Assembly: GCF_004166885.1 (NCBI RefSeq)
Contig: NZ_RCYU01000001.1
Span: forward strand, 496,001-560,000
Length of the DNA: 64,000 bases
Source: Streptococcus sp. bf_0095
GTDB lineage: Bacteria; Bacillota; Bacilli; Lactobacillales; Streptococcaceae
Direction: 5' to 3'
Shown: one piece after another, positions 9,292-19,831 of the stretch
Numbering within the stretch: position 1 is the first letter of the stretch
How the letters are laid out: every line of letters starts with the position of its first letter
Notes under the pieces: model-generated
What the model saw: the letters and a program-made list of their open reading frames with translations, nothing else
Databases searched by the model: none
Told to the model about the DNA's origin: nothing
Position numbers and translations under genes: made by a program

Positions 9292-9948
9292 TTATTTTTT
9301 CCTGTAGAGATCAAAGATGATTTGATCATTGTATAGATCAATGGTATTGGCCTTGACATAGAAATCCATCTCATTTTTAATCTTAGCAAGCTCGATCTTG
9401 ATCGTCGCTTCTTTGCTATCAATTTTTACAAAGTCAGGTAGATCCTTGTTTGTAGACAGCACCTGCATCACGGTCTTCTTAGGAAATTTCAAGGTCCCAA
9501 CCGAAAAATCCTTGAGGGTCAGGAGGATACTCCCATCCTCTAGCTTACTTGGCTGGAAATAGATATAGAGCGGGTACTCCTTTCCTAAAAAGTCCATCTT
9601 CCCCTCTAGTAACATCTGTTGGTTGTCTGCATACAGTTGATAATCACTCAAATGATAACTTTTAAGCATGACCTTGATGGTTTCATTTAGTTGAGCCCTA
9701 GTTGTGGTCATACTGCCGATCTTGACATCTCCTCCTTGGCTAGGAGTCTGTAGTTGCTGGACATCCTCTCGTACCGTTGAGAAACGAGTCCATACGACTA
9801 GACTTGTTGCCAGCAAGAAACTGACCAAGCCTAGAAAGAGCCATTTCCAGATGTTAATCGGCGTTTTTCCTCGTCTCTCCTTAAAATGAGGTCCTGTGGT
9901 TGCTGGTTTAACCTTCTTCTCGCTCGAACCATTTTTTCTCAGTTGCAT
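9292..9948 (-). CDS. YpmS (DUF2140) family membrane-anchored protein
   Basis: 218 residues: a basic N-terminus, one membrane segment at about 34-52, then an extracytoplasmic domain (LNETIKVMLKSYHLSDYQLYADNQQMLLEGKMDFLGKE as its first half). This agrees with the DUF2140/YpmS family. The start overlaps the end of the SGNH-hydrolase gene by 41 bases; an SD (CTGGAG) inside that gene supports ATG 9948. YpmS and YpmR (the hydrolase) are neighbours in Firmicutes, suggesting a joint envelope role of unknown nature. Confidence 0.75.
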   Translation of the reverse strand: MQLRKNGSSEKKVKPATTGPHFKERRGKTPINIWKWLFLGLVSFLLATSLVVWTRFSTVREDVQQLQTPSQGGDVKIGSMTTTRAQLNETIKVMLKSYHLSDYQLYADNQQMLLEGKMDFLGKEYPLYIYFQPSKLEDGSILLTLKDFSVGTLKFPKKTVMQVLSTNKDLPDFVKIDSKEATIKIELAKIKNEMDFYVKANTIDLYNDQIIFDLYRKK

Positions 9949-10759
9949 GTATTTTCTCCAGTACGGCTTCTTTCATGATCTCATAGCCAGTATTATTGGG
10001 ATGGAAACTATCCTCATCATACAAGGCATCATTGGTCACAGTCTCTTTTCCTAATTCGGATTCTGTCACCCCACTCTTGCCATCAATGCCCTTATAGAGG
10101 AGGTCATTGATCGGAACAAAGTAGACGCCTTGATAGGCAGAGAGGGTCTCCTCCGTTCTTTGGTTCCACTGATCGACAAGGGTCTGCAATTCCGTTAGAT
10201 CGGGGAAATTGAGATACAAGGGATTATAGATCCCCACCACGTAAACGGGCAGATCCGGGTTGTCCTTGCGGGCAAATTCGATAATCTGTTTGAGATTTTT
10301 CTCATAGGTCTTCGATGCTTTTTCGAAGCGGTCCAGATCTAAGTTACTGGTATCCTCAAGAATGGCCTTTCGCAGGTCATTGCCCCCGACAGTAATCGTC
10401 AGTAACTGAGCCTTCTTCAGGTCTTTTCGAATCTCCTTTTTCTCCTGCATACGTGACAAAATTTGACCGCTCGTGTTACCAGAAACACCATAGTTGATCG
10501 CTTTGAATTCAAGACCGGATTCATTGGTCAAACTCTGAGCGAGCAGAGGGACAAAACCTCCTTGATTGGTGCTATCTCCTACGCCTTTGGTCAAGGAATC
10601 CCCAATCGCTACATAGGTGACTACCTCCTTTTTGGCACTTGTTGACGGTTTGGTCATCACTGGTTCTGCCGAAGGAAGGAGCCAATTGACCAGAAAAAAG
10701 CAGACCAGAAAAGTGACCAAACAATATAAGATCATCTCTAGTATTTTTCTACTATTCAT
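9908..10759 (-). CDS. SGNH/GDSL hydrolase (YpmR-like)
   Basis: 283 residues with an N-terminal membrane anchor (about 8-28) and an extracytoplasmic SGNH domain: block I AIGDSLTKGVGD (nucleophile Ser), block II Gly in NYGVSGNTSGQ, block III VGGNDLR, and DSFHPNNTGY, which provides the catalytic Asp and His. It is probably an esterase or lipase acting on a cell-surface substrate. It overlaps the YpmS-like gene and follows pyrC by about 50 bases. Confidence 0.85.
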   Translation of the reverse strand: MNSRKILEMILYCLVTFLVCFFLVNWLLPSAEPVMTKPSTSAKKEVVTYVAIGDSLTKGVGDSTNQGGFVPLLAQSLTNESGLEFKAINYGVSGNTSGQILSRMQEKKEIRKDLKKAQLLTITVGGNDLRKAILEDTSNLDLDRFEKASKTYEKNLKQIIEFARKDNPDLPVYVVGIYNPLYLNFPDLTELQTLVDQWNQRTEETLSAYQGVYFVPINDLLYKGIDGKSGVTESELGKETVTNDALYDEDSFHPNNTGYEIMKEAVLEKIHATEKKWFEREEG

Positions 10760-10812
10760 ACACTCCTCATTCGTCCAGCTTTCAATTTGACTTTCTTATT
10801 TTTTATTCAGAT

Positions 10813-12081
10813 TTAGGCTTGGTAGACAATCTTGCCCTGGCAGATGGTATAAGCTACCTGTCCCTTGAGAGATTCACCGACAAACGGGGAATTGGCTGCC
10901 TTAGAAGCAAAATGATCAGACACTAAACGGTCAGCATCCGGATCAAAGATCACAATATCCGCTGGTCCACCGACTTCCAAATAGCCCGCTTCAAAATTAT
11001 ATAATTTAGCGGGATTATAGGTCATTTTTTCTAAGAGTTCCATCAAGCCAAGCTCTCCTGCATGGACTAAATAGGTCAAACCAAGCGATAGAGAGGTCTC
11101 TAATCCTGTCATGCCGGAAGGAGCCTTGGTGATATCGGCTACGTTCTTTTCATCCGCATGATGAGGCGCGTGGTCCGTTGCGATTACGGTAATGACTCCT
11201 AACTTCAAGCCTTCGATGACTGCGCGACGGTCCTCTTCCCGACGAAGAGGCGGATTCATCTTGGCATTGCTTCCCTTAGACAGCAAGAGGTCTTCGGTCT
11301 TAGAGAAATGCTGAGGAGCTACTTCTGCTGTAACAGGAGCACCGATTGCTTGGGCAAACTCGACAACCTTGACACTCTCTGCTTTCGAGAGGTGTTGGAT
11401 GTGGAGGTGGCCACCAGTCGCGTGAGCAATCATAGCATCACGCGCTGCCATAGAGTATTCTGCCACACCAGTGGCTCCGCAAACCTTGAAGTGCTCCCGA
11501 GCAATGTGCTCATTGAGTCCCAGAATGCCGTTCAACTCTGGGTCTTCTTCGTGGAGACTAATGAAGGTCCCCAGACGTTTGGCTTCTTCCAAGGCCTGAC
11601 GGACTACCTTTGTACTTTGCAACGGAATCCCATCATCTGAGAAACCGACAGCTCCAGCTTGTAACAAGCCTTCAAAGTCGGTGAGATGTTGGCCATCAAA
11701 GTTCTTGGTAACCGTCGCAACGGTCTTGACATGGATGGCTTCCTTAGCAGCAGAATCCAAGACTTCTTTTAAGGTCTCGACATCCGAGATGGTTGGAGTG
11801 GTATTGGCCATCATGACGACTGTCGTAAAACCACCAGCTGCAGCTGCAAGAGCCCCAGTGTGAATATCCTCCTTATGGGTCTGACCTGGTTCCCGGAAGT
11901 GAACGTGAATGTCCACCAAACCTGGCGCTACCACCTTGCCACTCGCATCGATAACTTGGGCTCCTTCATAAGAAAGAGATGGACCTATTTCCACAATTTT
12001 CCCCTGATCTACTAAGAGATCACATACTTGGTCCAAACCAGTTTTTGGGTCCATTACCCGACCATTTTTAATGACTAACAT
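10813..12081 (-). CDS. pyrC: Dihydroorotase
   Basis: 422 residues, class I dihydroorotase. The zinc-binding [17 protein letters not shown] motif and the later ATDHAPHH motif are present. It interconverts carbamoyl-aspartate and dihydroorotate in pyrimidine synthesis. SD AAAGGAG lies before ATG 12081; it starts 11 bases after mutX, so the pair is co-transcribed with ung. No PyrR site is seen directly upstream, so this gene is transcribed apart from the PyrR-controlled pyr genes nearby. Confidence 0.95.
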   Translation of the reverse strand: MLVIKNGRVMDPKTGLDQVCDLLVDQGKIVEIGPSLSYEGAQVIDASGKVVAPGLVDIHVHFREPGQTHKEDIHTGALAAAAGGFTTVVMMANTTPTISDVETLKEVLDSAAKEAIHVKTVATVTKNFDGQHLTDFEGLLQAGAVGFSDDGIPLQSTKVVRQALEEAKRLGTFISLHEEDPELNGILGLNEHIAREHFKVCGATGVAEYSMAARDAMIAHATGGHLHIQHLSKAESVKVVEFAQAIGAPVTAEVAPQHFSKTEDLLLSKGSNAKMNPPLRREEDRRAVIEGLKLGVITVIATDHAPHHADEKNVADITKAPSGMTGLETSLSLGLTYLVHAGELGLMELLEKMTYNPAKLYNFEAGYLEVGGPADIVIFDPDADRLVSDHFASKAANSPFVGESLKGQVAYTICQGKIVYQA

Positions 12082-12092
12082 CTTCTACTCCT

Positions 12093-12557
12093 TTATTCAT
12101 AGAAATCAACATGGGTCTCTAGCAAGCGATCCCCATCATAGCGGAACATAGCTGAAAAGAAGGGTTTATCCTCCAAGAGCCACTCGACAAAAGTGTGGTC
12201 CCCTTCCCAAGTTGGCTTACTTAAGACTTGATCATAAGGCACCCACTCCAGTGTCCCTTCGTTACACTCGATGAGCTCCCCTTCAAATTCGGTCACCTTG
12301 AAGACATAGGTGTACCAGTCCAGGTCAGGTGTAAATTCAGGGAAGGTGATAATTCCTTTTAGAACTGGCTTAGCAACTAGACCCGTTTCTTCAAGGATTT
12401 CCCTAGCAGCACACTCTTGAGGAGTTTCCCCGCGTTCTAATTTTCCACCAACTCCGATCCATTTTCCTTCATGGACATCATTGGGCTTTTTATTGCGATG
12501 AAGCATCAAAAACGCTTCTCCATTATCGATATAGCAAATTGTAGCTAACTGTGGCAT
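12093..12557 (-). CDS. mutX: NUDIX hydrolase, 8-oxo-dGTP diphosphatase type
   Basis: 154 residues. The NUDIX box GGKLERGETPQECAAREI followed by LEETGL fits GX5EX7REUXEEXGU. The order ung-mutX-pyrC is the one found in pneumococci, where MutX sanitises oxidised dGTP; I assign the symbol on context and length. It lies 26 bases after ung. Confidence 0.85.
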   Translation of the reverse strand: MPQLATICYIDNGEAFLMLHRNKKPNDVHEGKWIGVGGKLERGETPQECAAREILEETGLVAKPVLKGIITFPEFTPDLDWYTYVFKVTEFEGELIECNEGTLEWVPYDQVLSKPTWEGDHTFVEWLLEDKPFFSAMFRYDGDRLLETHVDFYE

Positions 12558-12583
12558 TATTTCTTCTTTCTATTTTCCTAACT

Positions 12584-13234
12584 TCACAGCCAATCAATCG
12601 GCTCGCGACCCATCTCCTTTAAATAAGCGTTAGCCCTTGAAAAAGGACGGGAGCCAAAGAAACCGCGATAGGCCGATAAGGGACTGGGATGGGCACTTTC
12701 AATAATCAAGTGTTTGCTTGCATCAATCAAAGACTTCTTCTTCCGAGCATAGGCACCCCACAGAATAAAGACAACATGCTCATCCTCTTGGCTGACTAGG
12801 CGAATAACTGCATCTGTAAATTCTTCCCAAATCAGGCCAGCGTGCCCATTGGCCTTGCTAGCAGGTACCGTCAGACAGGCATTAAGTAAGAGAACCCCTT
12901 GCTCTGCCCAAGGTGTCAAGTCATGGGAAGGCTTAAGCCCCACATCTTCCGCCAACTCCTTTAAAATGTTTTGCAAGGATGGAGGTGCTGGGATGTCATC
13001 CGGTACAGAAAAGCTGAGCCCCTGCGCTTGACTAGGACCGTGATAGGGATCCTGACCCAGAATCACAACCTTAACCTCTTCCAGATTCGTTGTCTTTAAG
13101 GCCTGAAAAACCTTTTCACGAGGTGGGTAGATGGTCCCTGATGCATAGACCTGATCTAAAAATTGATTGATTTGCTTAAAGTAGCCCTCTGGAAGCTGCT
13201 CCTTAAGCAATTGGTGCCATCTTGAATGTTCCAT
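12584..13234 (-). CDS. ung: Uracil-DNA glycosylase (family 1)
   Basis: 216 residues. The water-activating motif [18 protein letters not shown] and the DNA-intercalation motif [18 protein letters not shown] are both intact, as is LLLNACLTV in the uracil pocket. It removes uracil from DNA. SD AAGGAG precedes ATG 13234. It forms a repair pair with the downstream mutX. Confidence 0.97.
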   Translation of the reverse strand: MEHSRWHQLLKEQLPEGYFKQINQFLDQVYASGTIYPPREKVFQALKTTNLEEVKVVILGQDPYHGPSQAQGLSFSVPDDIPAPPSLQNILKELAEDVGLKPSHDLTPWAEQGVLLLNACLTVPASKANGHAGLIWEEFTDAVIRLVSQEDEHVVFILWGAYARKKKSLIDASKHLIIESAHPSPLSAYRGFFGSRPFSRANAYLKEMGREPIDWL

Positions 13235-13259
13235 CGCTTCTCCTTACAGCATAAAATAA

Positions 13260-14771
13260 TTAACCGTTCTCTTGGGATTTCCTTGGACCAGCAGCCAAAC
13301 CAATAGAGGCTAACAAGAGAATTTGTGGTAGAAATTGGATCAGATAACGAGTCTTGCCACCTTCAAAGATGGTCAAAAAGAGAAGACCACCAAAGACAGC
13401 AAGCGATAGGAAGTGGAATTCGTCATCGTTCTTCTTCTTGAGATAGACTAGAACTAGGCCAGCCGCCATCACAATCCAAACCAACTGTTTGACGAACTCA
13501 TAAAAACGGTACTGAGGACGATCTGTACTTAAGAAGTAGGTACGAATCCATTTGGCAACTGGTAAATCCTTGGTATAAGGCTCGTAAAGAGGGTTAATGA
13601 CCGGAGTCTTTTCGTATTCAACATCCCGATAGAGCCAACCAAGTGTCCCTTCTGCCACTGTCAAGGATTGCTTTGTATAAAGATGTCCCAGGAGTCCAAT
13701 CGGACCATATTCCTTCAAGCGCCGTTTGATTTCTTTCATGATATATTCGTTCTTGAACATCCCATTATTGTACTCGTCTCGCTTATCTTCATCGACATAT
13801 TTCAAGAGACCCTCTTTCATATCTGCTTGGTTGTGACCAATATCCGTCAAGCCCAAGTTAATAAACAAGAGCGGTCCTTTAGCCAGACCTTCCCCTTTTA
13901 AAATAGGAACAGCCGTTTGGTGTTTGACAGCTGTATTCAGAGCTCCAAAGACCAGACCGGTTGATAAAAGGGTTAAAGCAAAGACTTTTCCAAAGACCTT
14001 CCACTGCCCTTTAAAGAAGAGGACCATCCAAAAGGCCATCACGACAATAATAGTCGTCGGACGGATCAGCATAGTAAGCCCTGATAAGAGGCCAAGCCAC
14101 AAGGATGTTTTCCATTGTGCACCACTGTCGCCCCCTTTTAAGAGATCCAAGGCTAGCCCTAATTGCAAGGCGATGAGAGGAAGAGGCGGAATGTCCGTGT
14201 ACATGGAGTAAAAATAAGGCGAGTAACAGATTAAGACCACATAGAGCGTATACACCCAGTCTGCTACTTTTTGGTCATAATGTTTCAGCCCTAAACGATA
14301 CAAGAAGATAGCTCCTGCATTCACAAATACTATGTTGAGAATCTGCATGACCCAGAGGCCTGCCCCACCAAAGATTTGGTAGAAAAAGCGTTCGTACAAG
14401 AACAAGGGAAGGTTATTGGGATTCCGGCTCAGGTAGCTAGAAATGGAGGACTCTTTTAGAAGGCCAAAGGCTCCCGTATAGACAACTGCAGCATCCCGAC
14501 GGATAAAGAGTTCCGCAGACAGCATAAAAACAATCTGAACCAGAATCGCTCCCAGCATCAATCCAGTCTTGTGTTTCATCAACCAGGCAAAGGCTCTTTT
14601 GAGATAGGAGCGACCAAGATAAGCTAGGAGAAAGACAAGTCCCCCAACTACAAGTCCCCATCCCGAAATATCTTTTAGGTAGACGACACTAATGACAAAC
14701 CAGTGCACCATCAGGAGCAACATGACCAGATGGAGCAATCCAAATAAGATATTTTTACTTTTTACTAACAT
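13260..14771 (-). CDS. Polytopic membrane protein, GT-C-like glycosyltransferase
   Basis: 503 residues with about 11-12 hydrophobic segments and a large soluble loop near 320-410. RRDAAVVYTGAF after the second or third helix places an Asp where GT-C (PMT-like) enzymes have their catalytic acid, and LSRNPNNLPLFLYERFFY resembles the family 39 context. It probably uses a polyprenyl-phosphate sugar; the acceptor is unknown. The -10 box TATAAT (14778-14783) is only 6 bases from ATG 14771, leaving no normal SD spacing (see findings). Confidence 0.7.
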   Translation of the reverse strand: MLVKSKNILFGLLHLVMLLLMVHWFVISVVYLKDISGWGLVVGGLVFLLAYLGRSYLKRAFAWLMKHKTGLMLGAILVQIVFMLSAELFIRRDAAVVYTGAFGLLKESSISSYLSRNPNNLPLFLYERFFYQIFGGAGLWVMQILNIVFVNAGAIFLYRLGLKHYDQKVADWVYTLYVVLICYSPYFYSMYTDIPPLPLIALQLGLALDLLKGGDSGAQWKTSLWLGLLSGLTMLIRPTTIIVVMAFWMVLFFKGQWKVFGKVFALTLLSTGLVFGALNTAVKHQTAVPILKGEGLAKGPLLFINLGLTDIGHNQADMKEGLLKYVDEDKRDEYNNGMFKNEYIMKEIKRRLKEYGPIGLLGHLYTKQSLTVAEGTLGWLYRDVEYEKTPVINPLYEPYTKDLPVAKWIRTYFLSTDRPQYRFYEFVKQLVWIVMAAGLVLVYLKKKNDDEFHFLSLAVFGGLLFLTIFEGGKTRYLIQFLPQILLLASIGLAAGPRKSQENG

Positions 14772-14777
14772 AGCTCC

Positions 14778-14783
14778 ATTATA
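14778..14783 (-). promoter_or_regulatory. Extended -10 box abutting the GT-C-like gene
   Basis: Minus strand TGCTATAAT, then six bases, then ATG 14771. The position implies a transcript start at or within a few bases of the start codon. Confidence 0.55.
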
Positions 14784-14810
14784 GCAAAAAAATAGTGATT
14801 TAGCTGGTTT

Positions 14811-15680
14811 CTATCGGCTTTCCATCAAATAGAGGACTTCAGTTTGGATGATGAAGCCAAGGCTTAGATAAAGACTCAGGGCTGCTTGATTCTCTTTTTC
14901 AACGACAATCTGAAATTGCTGCTCCACTTCTGCAGCCATCTGATTCATCACACTTCGTAAGAGATAGCGTGCGTACCCTTTACGGAGATGATCCGGGTCA
15001 ACGGCTAATCCAAAGAAATAGGTCGTTCCCTGAGATAGATCCACCGTAACAGAAGCAAGAACTTGCTCTTGGTCACGCAAGACAAAGAGACGGGTATCCA
15101 GCCCCTCGAGAGACTCGGTCGCATACTTGAGGGCATAGTCAAGATCCGTCTCGAAAGCCTTGGATTGAAAATGCGCGATCTCTTGGAGCATGGACTCCTC
15201 AGCTTCCAACACCATCAGCCCTTCTCTCTTCTCATGGTCAGTGACTTTACATGGAGCCTCCAACCACAGTTCGTGGTCTTCCTCCTCTGCCTCCACTAAA
15301 TGAAAATGGCTAAGTAAGTCTGGGTGCTGGTCCAAAAAGCGAAGTTCTGATACATACAAGCGGTTTTCCAATTGGTACTCCTCTGCCAAGCTCTTGAAAT
15401 CATCCCACAAGGAACGGGCAATCCCTTGTCTACGAAAAGAAGGTGTCACAAAGAGCTGAACCTCTGCTTCCTTGGGTTCATCCGCATAGATGGACAAAAA
15501 TCCAACTAGCTGCTCCTCCACCAATGCAAGGATAAAGGCTGGCATCGTAGGATCAGCATTGTAGAGATTATCCAAATAGGGCAAGCGATAAGTATGGTCA
15601 ATTTGGTGACAGGCTCTCACAAGTTGTTCACACTGCTTTTTTTCTTCTAAACTCAGACGAATCCGTCTTTTAAGCTCCAT
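14811..15680 (-). CDS. GNAT acetyltransferase with two GNAT modules
   Basis: 289 residues from ATG 15680, which has AAAGGAAA 6 bases upstream; an in-frame ATG at 15698 lies before that SD. The N-terminal half carries RRQGIARSLWDDF and the C-terminal half LRKGYARYLLRSV, each the Q/RxxGxG/A acetyl-CoA loop, so two tandem GNAT folds are present. The C-terminal half ends ENQAALSLYLSLGF, a canonical GNAT ending. Substrate unknown; the second half looks like the intact catalytic one. Confidence 0.8.
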   Translation of the reverse strand: MELKRRIRLSLEEKKQCEQLVRACHQIDHTYRLPYLDNLYNADPTMPAFILALVEEQLVGFLSIYADEPKEAEVQLFVTPSFRRQGIARSLWDDFKSLAEEYQLENRLYVSELRFLDQHPDLLSHFHLVEAEEEDHELWLEAPCKVTDHEKREGLMVLEAEESMLQEIAHFQSKAFETDLDYALKYATESLEGLDTRLFVLRDQEQVLASVTVDLSQGTTYFFGLAVDPDHLRKGYARYLLRSVMNQMAAEVEQQFQIVVEKENQAALSLYLSLGFIIQTEVLYLMESR

Positions 15681-15700
15681 AAAATTTCCTTTCATCACAA

Positions 15701-15731
15701 AAACAAAAGGAGAGCCAAGCGTTGGCCCTCC
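15701..15731 (-). terminator. Terminator after pyrE
   Basis: Arms 15709-15718 and 15722-15731 (GGAGGGCCAA/TTGGCTCTCC on the minus strand, one G-U pair), followed by TTTTGTTTTTG. Confidence 0.85.
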
Positions 15732-15742
15732 TCCATTATACT

Positions 15743-16372
15743 TTAGTCTTGCCAGGTTTCTTGGTTTTCTTTGAAACGGCGTAACAGTTCCAAACCTTCA
15801 GAAGTAATATAACCTTGTTCTTCTGCCAAATGAATCAGTTCTGTGTAGTTAGACAAGGTTTCGAGTTGGACACCAGCTTCTGCAAATTGCTTATCTGCCT
15901 TCTCCAATTGGTAGGTGAAGATAGCCACCACACCAAGGACATCTGCTCCTTCACGTTTCGCAGCTGCGACAGCATCCAAGACAGACCCACCAGTAGAAAT
16001 CAAATCTTCCACCACTACCATCTTTTGACCTTGTGGTACACGGCCTTCGATTTGGTTTCCAGCACCATGGTCTTTTGGTTTGCTACGAATGTAGGCAAAA
16101 GGCAAGTTCATCTTGTCAGCAATAATAGCCCCGTGAGGAATCCCTGCAGTTGCTGTTCCAGCAATCACTTCTACTTCAGGGAAAGCTTCTTTGATTTTAT
16201 CTACAAATCCATTCTCAATCAAGGTACGAGTTTCAGGATAAGCGAGGGTCACACGATTATCTGTATAAATAGGGGACTTGATTCCAGAAGCCCAAGTAAA
16301 AGGCTCTTCTGGTTTCAAATAAACGGCTTCAATTTTTAGAAGATGGCTGGCAATATCTTTAGCTAATGACAT
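15743..16372 (-). CDS. pyrE: Orotate phosphoribosyltransferase
   Basis: 209 residues. The PRPP-binding loop [16 protein letters not shown], the [15 protein letters not shown] flexible loop and [13 protein letters not shown] are conserved. It converts orotate plus PRPP to OMP. SD AAGGAG. It lies downstream of pyrF but is separated from it by a 440-base spacer carrying a repeat array; its own terminator follows. Confidence 0.96.
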   Translation of the reverse strand: MSLAKDIASHLLKIEAVYLKPEEPFTWASGIKSPIYTDNRVTLAYPETRTLIENGFVDKIKEAFPEVEVIAGTATAGIPHGAIIADKMNLPFAYIRSKPKDHGAGNQIEGRVPQGQKMVVVEDLISTGGSVLDAVAAAKREGADVLGVVAIFTYQLEKADKQFAEAGVQLETLSNYTELIHLAEEQGYITSEGLELLRRFKENQETWQD

Positions 16373-16450
16373 GATAACTCCTTTTTTACGATTTTAATCG
16401 AATACGAATTAAATAGGAAATAGTTTTAAACAATAACAGTATAGGTTGGT

Positions 16451-16815
16451 GAATACGTTAGGAAAAGTCCCTTCGGACTTTTCAGAGTTCCGACACTTGT
16501 TTGAAAGAAACGATATTTTTCTTTCAAACAAGTTAGTGAATAGTCTAGGGAAGGTCCTATCGGACTTACCGTATAGCTACAAAAGTTTCACTTTTAGTAG
16601 ACCATATTATTCCGACGATTAGAAGAAAGAAACTATATTTTTCTTTCTTCTAATCTAGTGAATGCGTTAGGGAAGGTCCCATCGGACTTTTCAGAGTTCC
16701 GACACTTGTTTGAAAGAAACGATAATTTTCTTTCAAACAAGTTAGTGAATAGTTTAGGGAAGGCCCTATCGGGCTTCCCATAGAAGGTCTTAGAAGCACA
16801 GCTTCTTAGACCTTC
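16451..16815. repeat. Four tandem degenerate hairpin repeats between pyrF and pyrE
   Basis: Four units start at 16451, 16538, 16660 and 16747. Each opens with a GAATRNGTTAGGGAAGGTCC-like stretch followed by ATCGGACTT, then a long hairpin. Units 1 and 3 are both 87 bp and nearly identical, with the hairpin CTTGTTTGAAAGAAA / TTTCTTTCAAACAAG. Unit 2 has a different hairpin sequence (GATTAGAAGAAAGAAA / TTTCTTTCTTCTAATC). Unit 4 ends in AAGGTCTTAGAAGC / GCTTCTTAGACCTT. No ORF is present. Every unit folds in the RNA of either strand. Confidence 0.85.
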
Positions 16816-17508
16816 TTAACTATTCCACTGTCTCTTAATCTCATGGTAAGCATCCCATGGGTTTTCTGCTTGGATAATCGGACGTCCAACGACAATGTAG
16901 TCTGAACCGATGGCGTGGGCTTCTTGTGGGGTCATGACCCGTTTTTGGTCACCAATTTCTGCTCCCGCAGGACGGATACCTGGGGTTACACAGACAAACT
17001 CTTCTGATGTAGCCTTCTTGATCAAATCAACTTCATGGGCTGAACAAACAACTCCGTCCAAACCAGCCTCTTGTGCTTTTCGGGCATAATTAACTACTGA
17101 TTCTTGGACAGTGGTTTGGATGTTTTGGCAATCACGCATGTCTTCTTCACTGGTAGAAGTCAACTGAGTCACCGCCACCAACTTGGCCCCTGGCCCAAGT
17201 GCTTTTTTAGCTTCGCGCATCATCTCTACACCGCCGGCCGCATGAACTGTCACCATATCCACACCAAAGGTGCCAAGGACAGACATTGCTGACTTAACCG
17301 TATTTGGGATGTCGTGCAATTTTAGATCCAAGAAAATACTGTGGCCACGACCTTTCAGATAGTGGACAATTTCTGGTCCAACTGCATAGAAAAATTCCAT
17401 TCCTATTTTTACAAAAAGTTTTTCATCTTCTGGGAAATGTTCTAAAAAGTTTTTTACATCTTCAAAAGCTGGAAAGTCAAGGGCGATGATGGGACGTTCT
17501 TCACGCAT
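16816..17508 (-). CDS. pyrF: Orotidine 5'-phosphate decarboxylase
   Basis: 230 residues. [10 protein letters not shown] at the N-terminus and [17 protein letters not shown], the DxKxxD catalytic array, are intact, with TPGIRPAG and YIVVGRPI as phosphate-binding loops. It makes UMP. SD AAAGGAG precedes ATG 17508. A PyrR attenuator lies directly upstream, so the gene should be repressed when UMP is abundant. Confidence 0.96.
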   Translation of the reverse strand: MREERPIIALDFPAFEDVKNFLEHFPEDEKLFVKIGMEFFYAVGPEIVHYLKGRGHSIFLDLKLHDIPNTVKSAMSVLGTFGVDMVTVHAAGGVEMMREAKKALGPGAKLVAVTQLTSTSEEDMRDCQNIQTTVQESVVNYARKAQEAGLDGVVCSAHEVDLIKKATSEEFVCVTPGIRPAGAEIGDQKRVMTPQEAHAIGSDYIVVGRPIIQAENPWDAYHEIKRQWNS

Positions 17509-17542
17509 GGGTTTCTCCTTTTAATGGGTGACATTTTTTCCA

Positions 17543-17645
17543 CAAAAAAACCTTGCCCGAGGCAAGGTTACACGAAAATTAGGTAGTATCTACCCTGATT
17601 CACCGTCTAGACCTTAGGAGCCTCTCTGGACCACTTTAAAGGTTT
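17543..17645 (-). promoter_or_regulatory. PyrR-dependent attenuator of pyrF
   Basis: The minus strand carries GTGGTCCAGAGAGGCTCC (about 17617-17634), matching the UCCAGAGAGGCU core bound by PyrR in Gram-positive bacteria, within a hairpin closed by ACCTT/AAGGT. Downstream, AACCTTGCC-TCG-GGCAAGGTT (17549-17569) with seven Ts is an intrinsic terminator. Confidence 0.9.
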
Positions 17646-17651
17646 TTCTAC

Positions 17652-17680
17652 ATTGTAGTACGATATTAAAGAAAAGTCAA
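17652..17680 (-). promoter_or_regulatory. pyrF promoter
   Basis: Minus strand TTGACT (17675-17680), a 17-base spacer, then TACAAT (17652-17657), just upstream of the PyrR leader. Confidence 0.8.
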
Positions 17681-17759
17681 GAAATAATCATAAAACGTTC
17701 GGATTCCATCTGTCTTTTTCATCTTTCGACTAGGAAAGATTCATAAACATGTTAAAAGA

Positions 17760-17788
17760 TTGACGAATAAACGTTTTTCCTGTAAAAT
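17760..17788 (+). promoter_or_regulatory. Promoter of a plus-strand small RNA candidate
   Basis: TTGACG (17760-17765), a 17-base spacer, TAAAAT (17783-17788). It points toward the two hairpins at 17799-17861, opposite in direction to pyrF and pyrDB. Confidence 0.7.
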
Positions 17789-17794
17789 TTTTGC

Positions 17795-17872
17795 TATGCT
17801 GAGTAAGGGTTGTTTCAGTTGTAGCTTACTCAGTAGCCTGTTGGGGTTGTAGCCAGCAGGCATTTTTTATTT
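17795..17872 (+). ncRNA. Candidate small RNA with two hairpins and a terminator
   Basis: Hairpin 1 pairs CTGAGTAAG (17799-17807) with CTTACTCAG (17825-17833). Hairpin 2 pairs GCCTGTTGG (17836-17844) with CCAGCAGGC (17853-17861) and is followed by ATTTTTTATTTT, a plus-strand terminator. GGTTGT occurs in both loops, and GTTGTAG recurs. No ORF or SD is visible. The size (about 78 nt) and layout resemble streptococcal csRNAs, but no CiaR TTTAAG-N5-TTTAAG repeat is seen. Confidence 0.65.
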
Positions 17873-17884
17873 TCATGATAATCC

Positions 17885-19640
<1,756 letters not shown>

Positions 19641-19664
19641 TGGTTTCCTCTTCTTTCTTCCAGC

Positions 19665-19770
19665 AAAAAAGACCTCGCAAAAGCAAGGTCCTACAAATGA
19701 TCAGCTAGACTCGGTCCGCTGATCTTTTTTCTGTCTTTCCTTGCAGGCCTCTCTGGACCCCTTAAAGGTT
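19665..19770 (-). promoter_or_regulatory. PyrR-dependent attenuator of pyrK-pyrDB
   Basis: GGGGTCCAGAGAGGCC on the minus strand (about 19745-19762) is a second PyrR-binding core inside a CCTT/AAGG-closed hairpin. GATCAGC...GCTGATC (19699-19725) is a middle hairpin of antiterminator type, and GACCTTGC-TTTT-GCGAGGTC with six Ts (19665-19690) is the terminator. Confidence 0.9.
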
Positions 19771-19781
19771 AAATTTGTCTC

Positions 19782-19810
19782 ATTATATCGCTCTCCTTGT
19801 CGCTTGTCAA
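19782..19810 (-). promoter_or_regulatory. pyrK promoter
   Basis: Minus strand TTGACA (19805-19810), 17-base spacer, TATAAT (19782-19787): a consensus sigma-A promoter. Confidence 0.88.
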
Positions 19811-19831
19811 GTAGAAGCCCGATGGCTCCGC

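Noticed and set aside
17700..17790. CiaR-controlled csRNA
   Set aside because: The small-RNA candidate has the right shape, but no TTTAAG-N5-TTTAAG direct repeat lies upstream of its -10 box, so the csRNA label is not supported.
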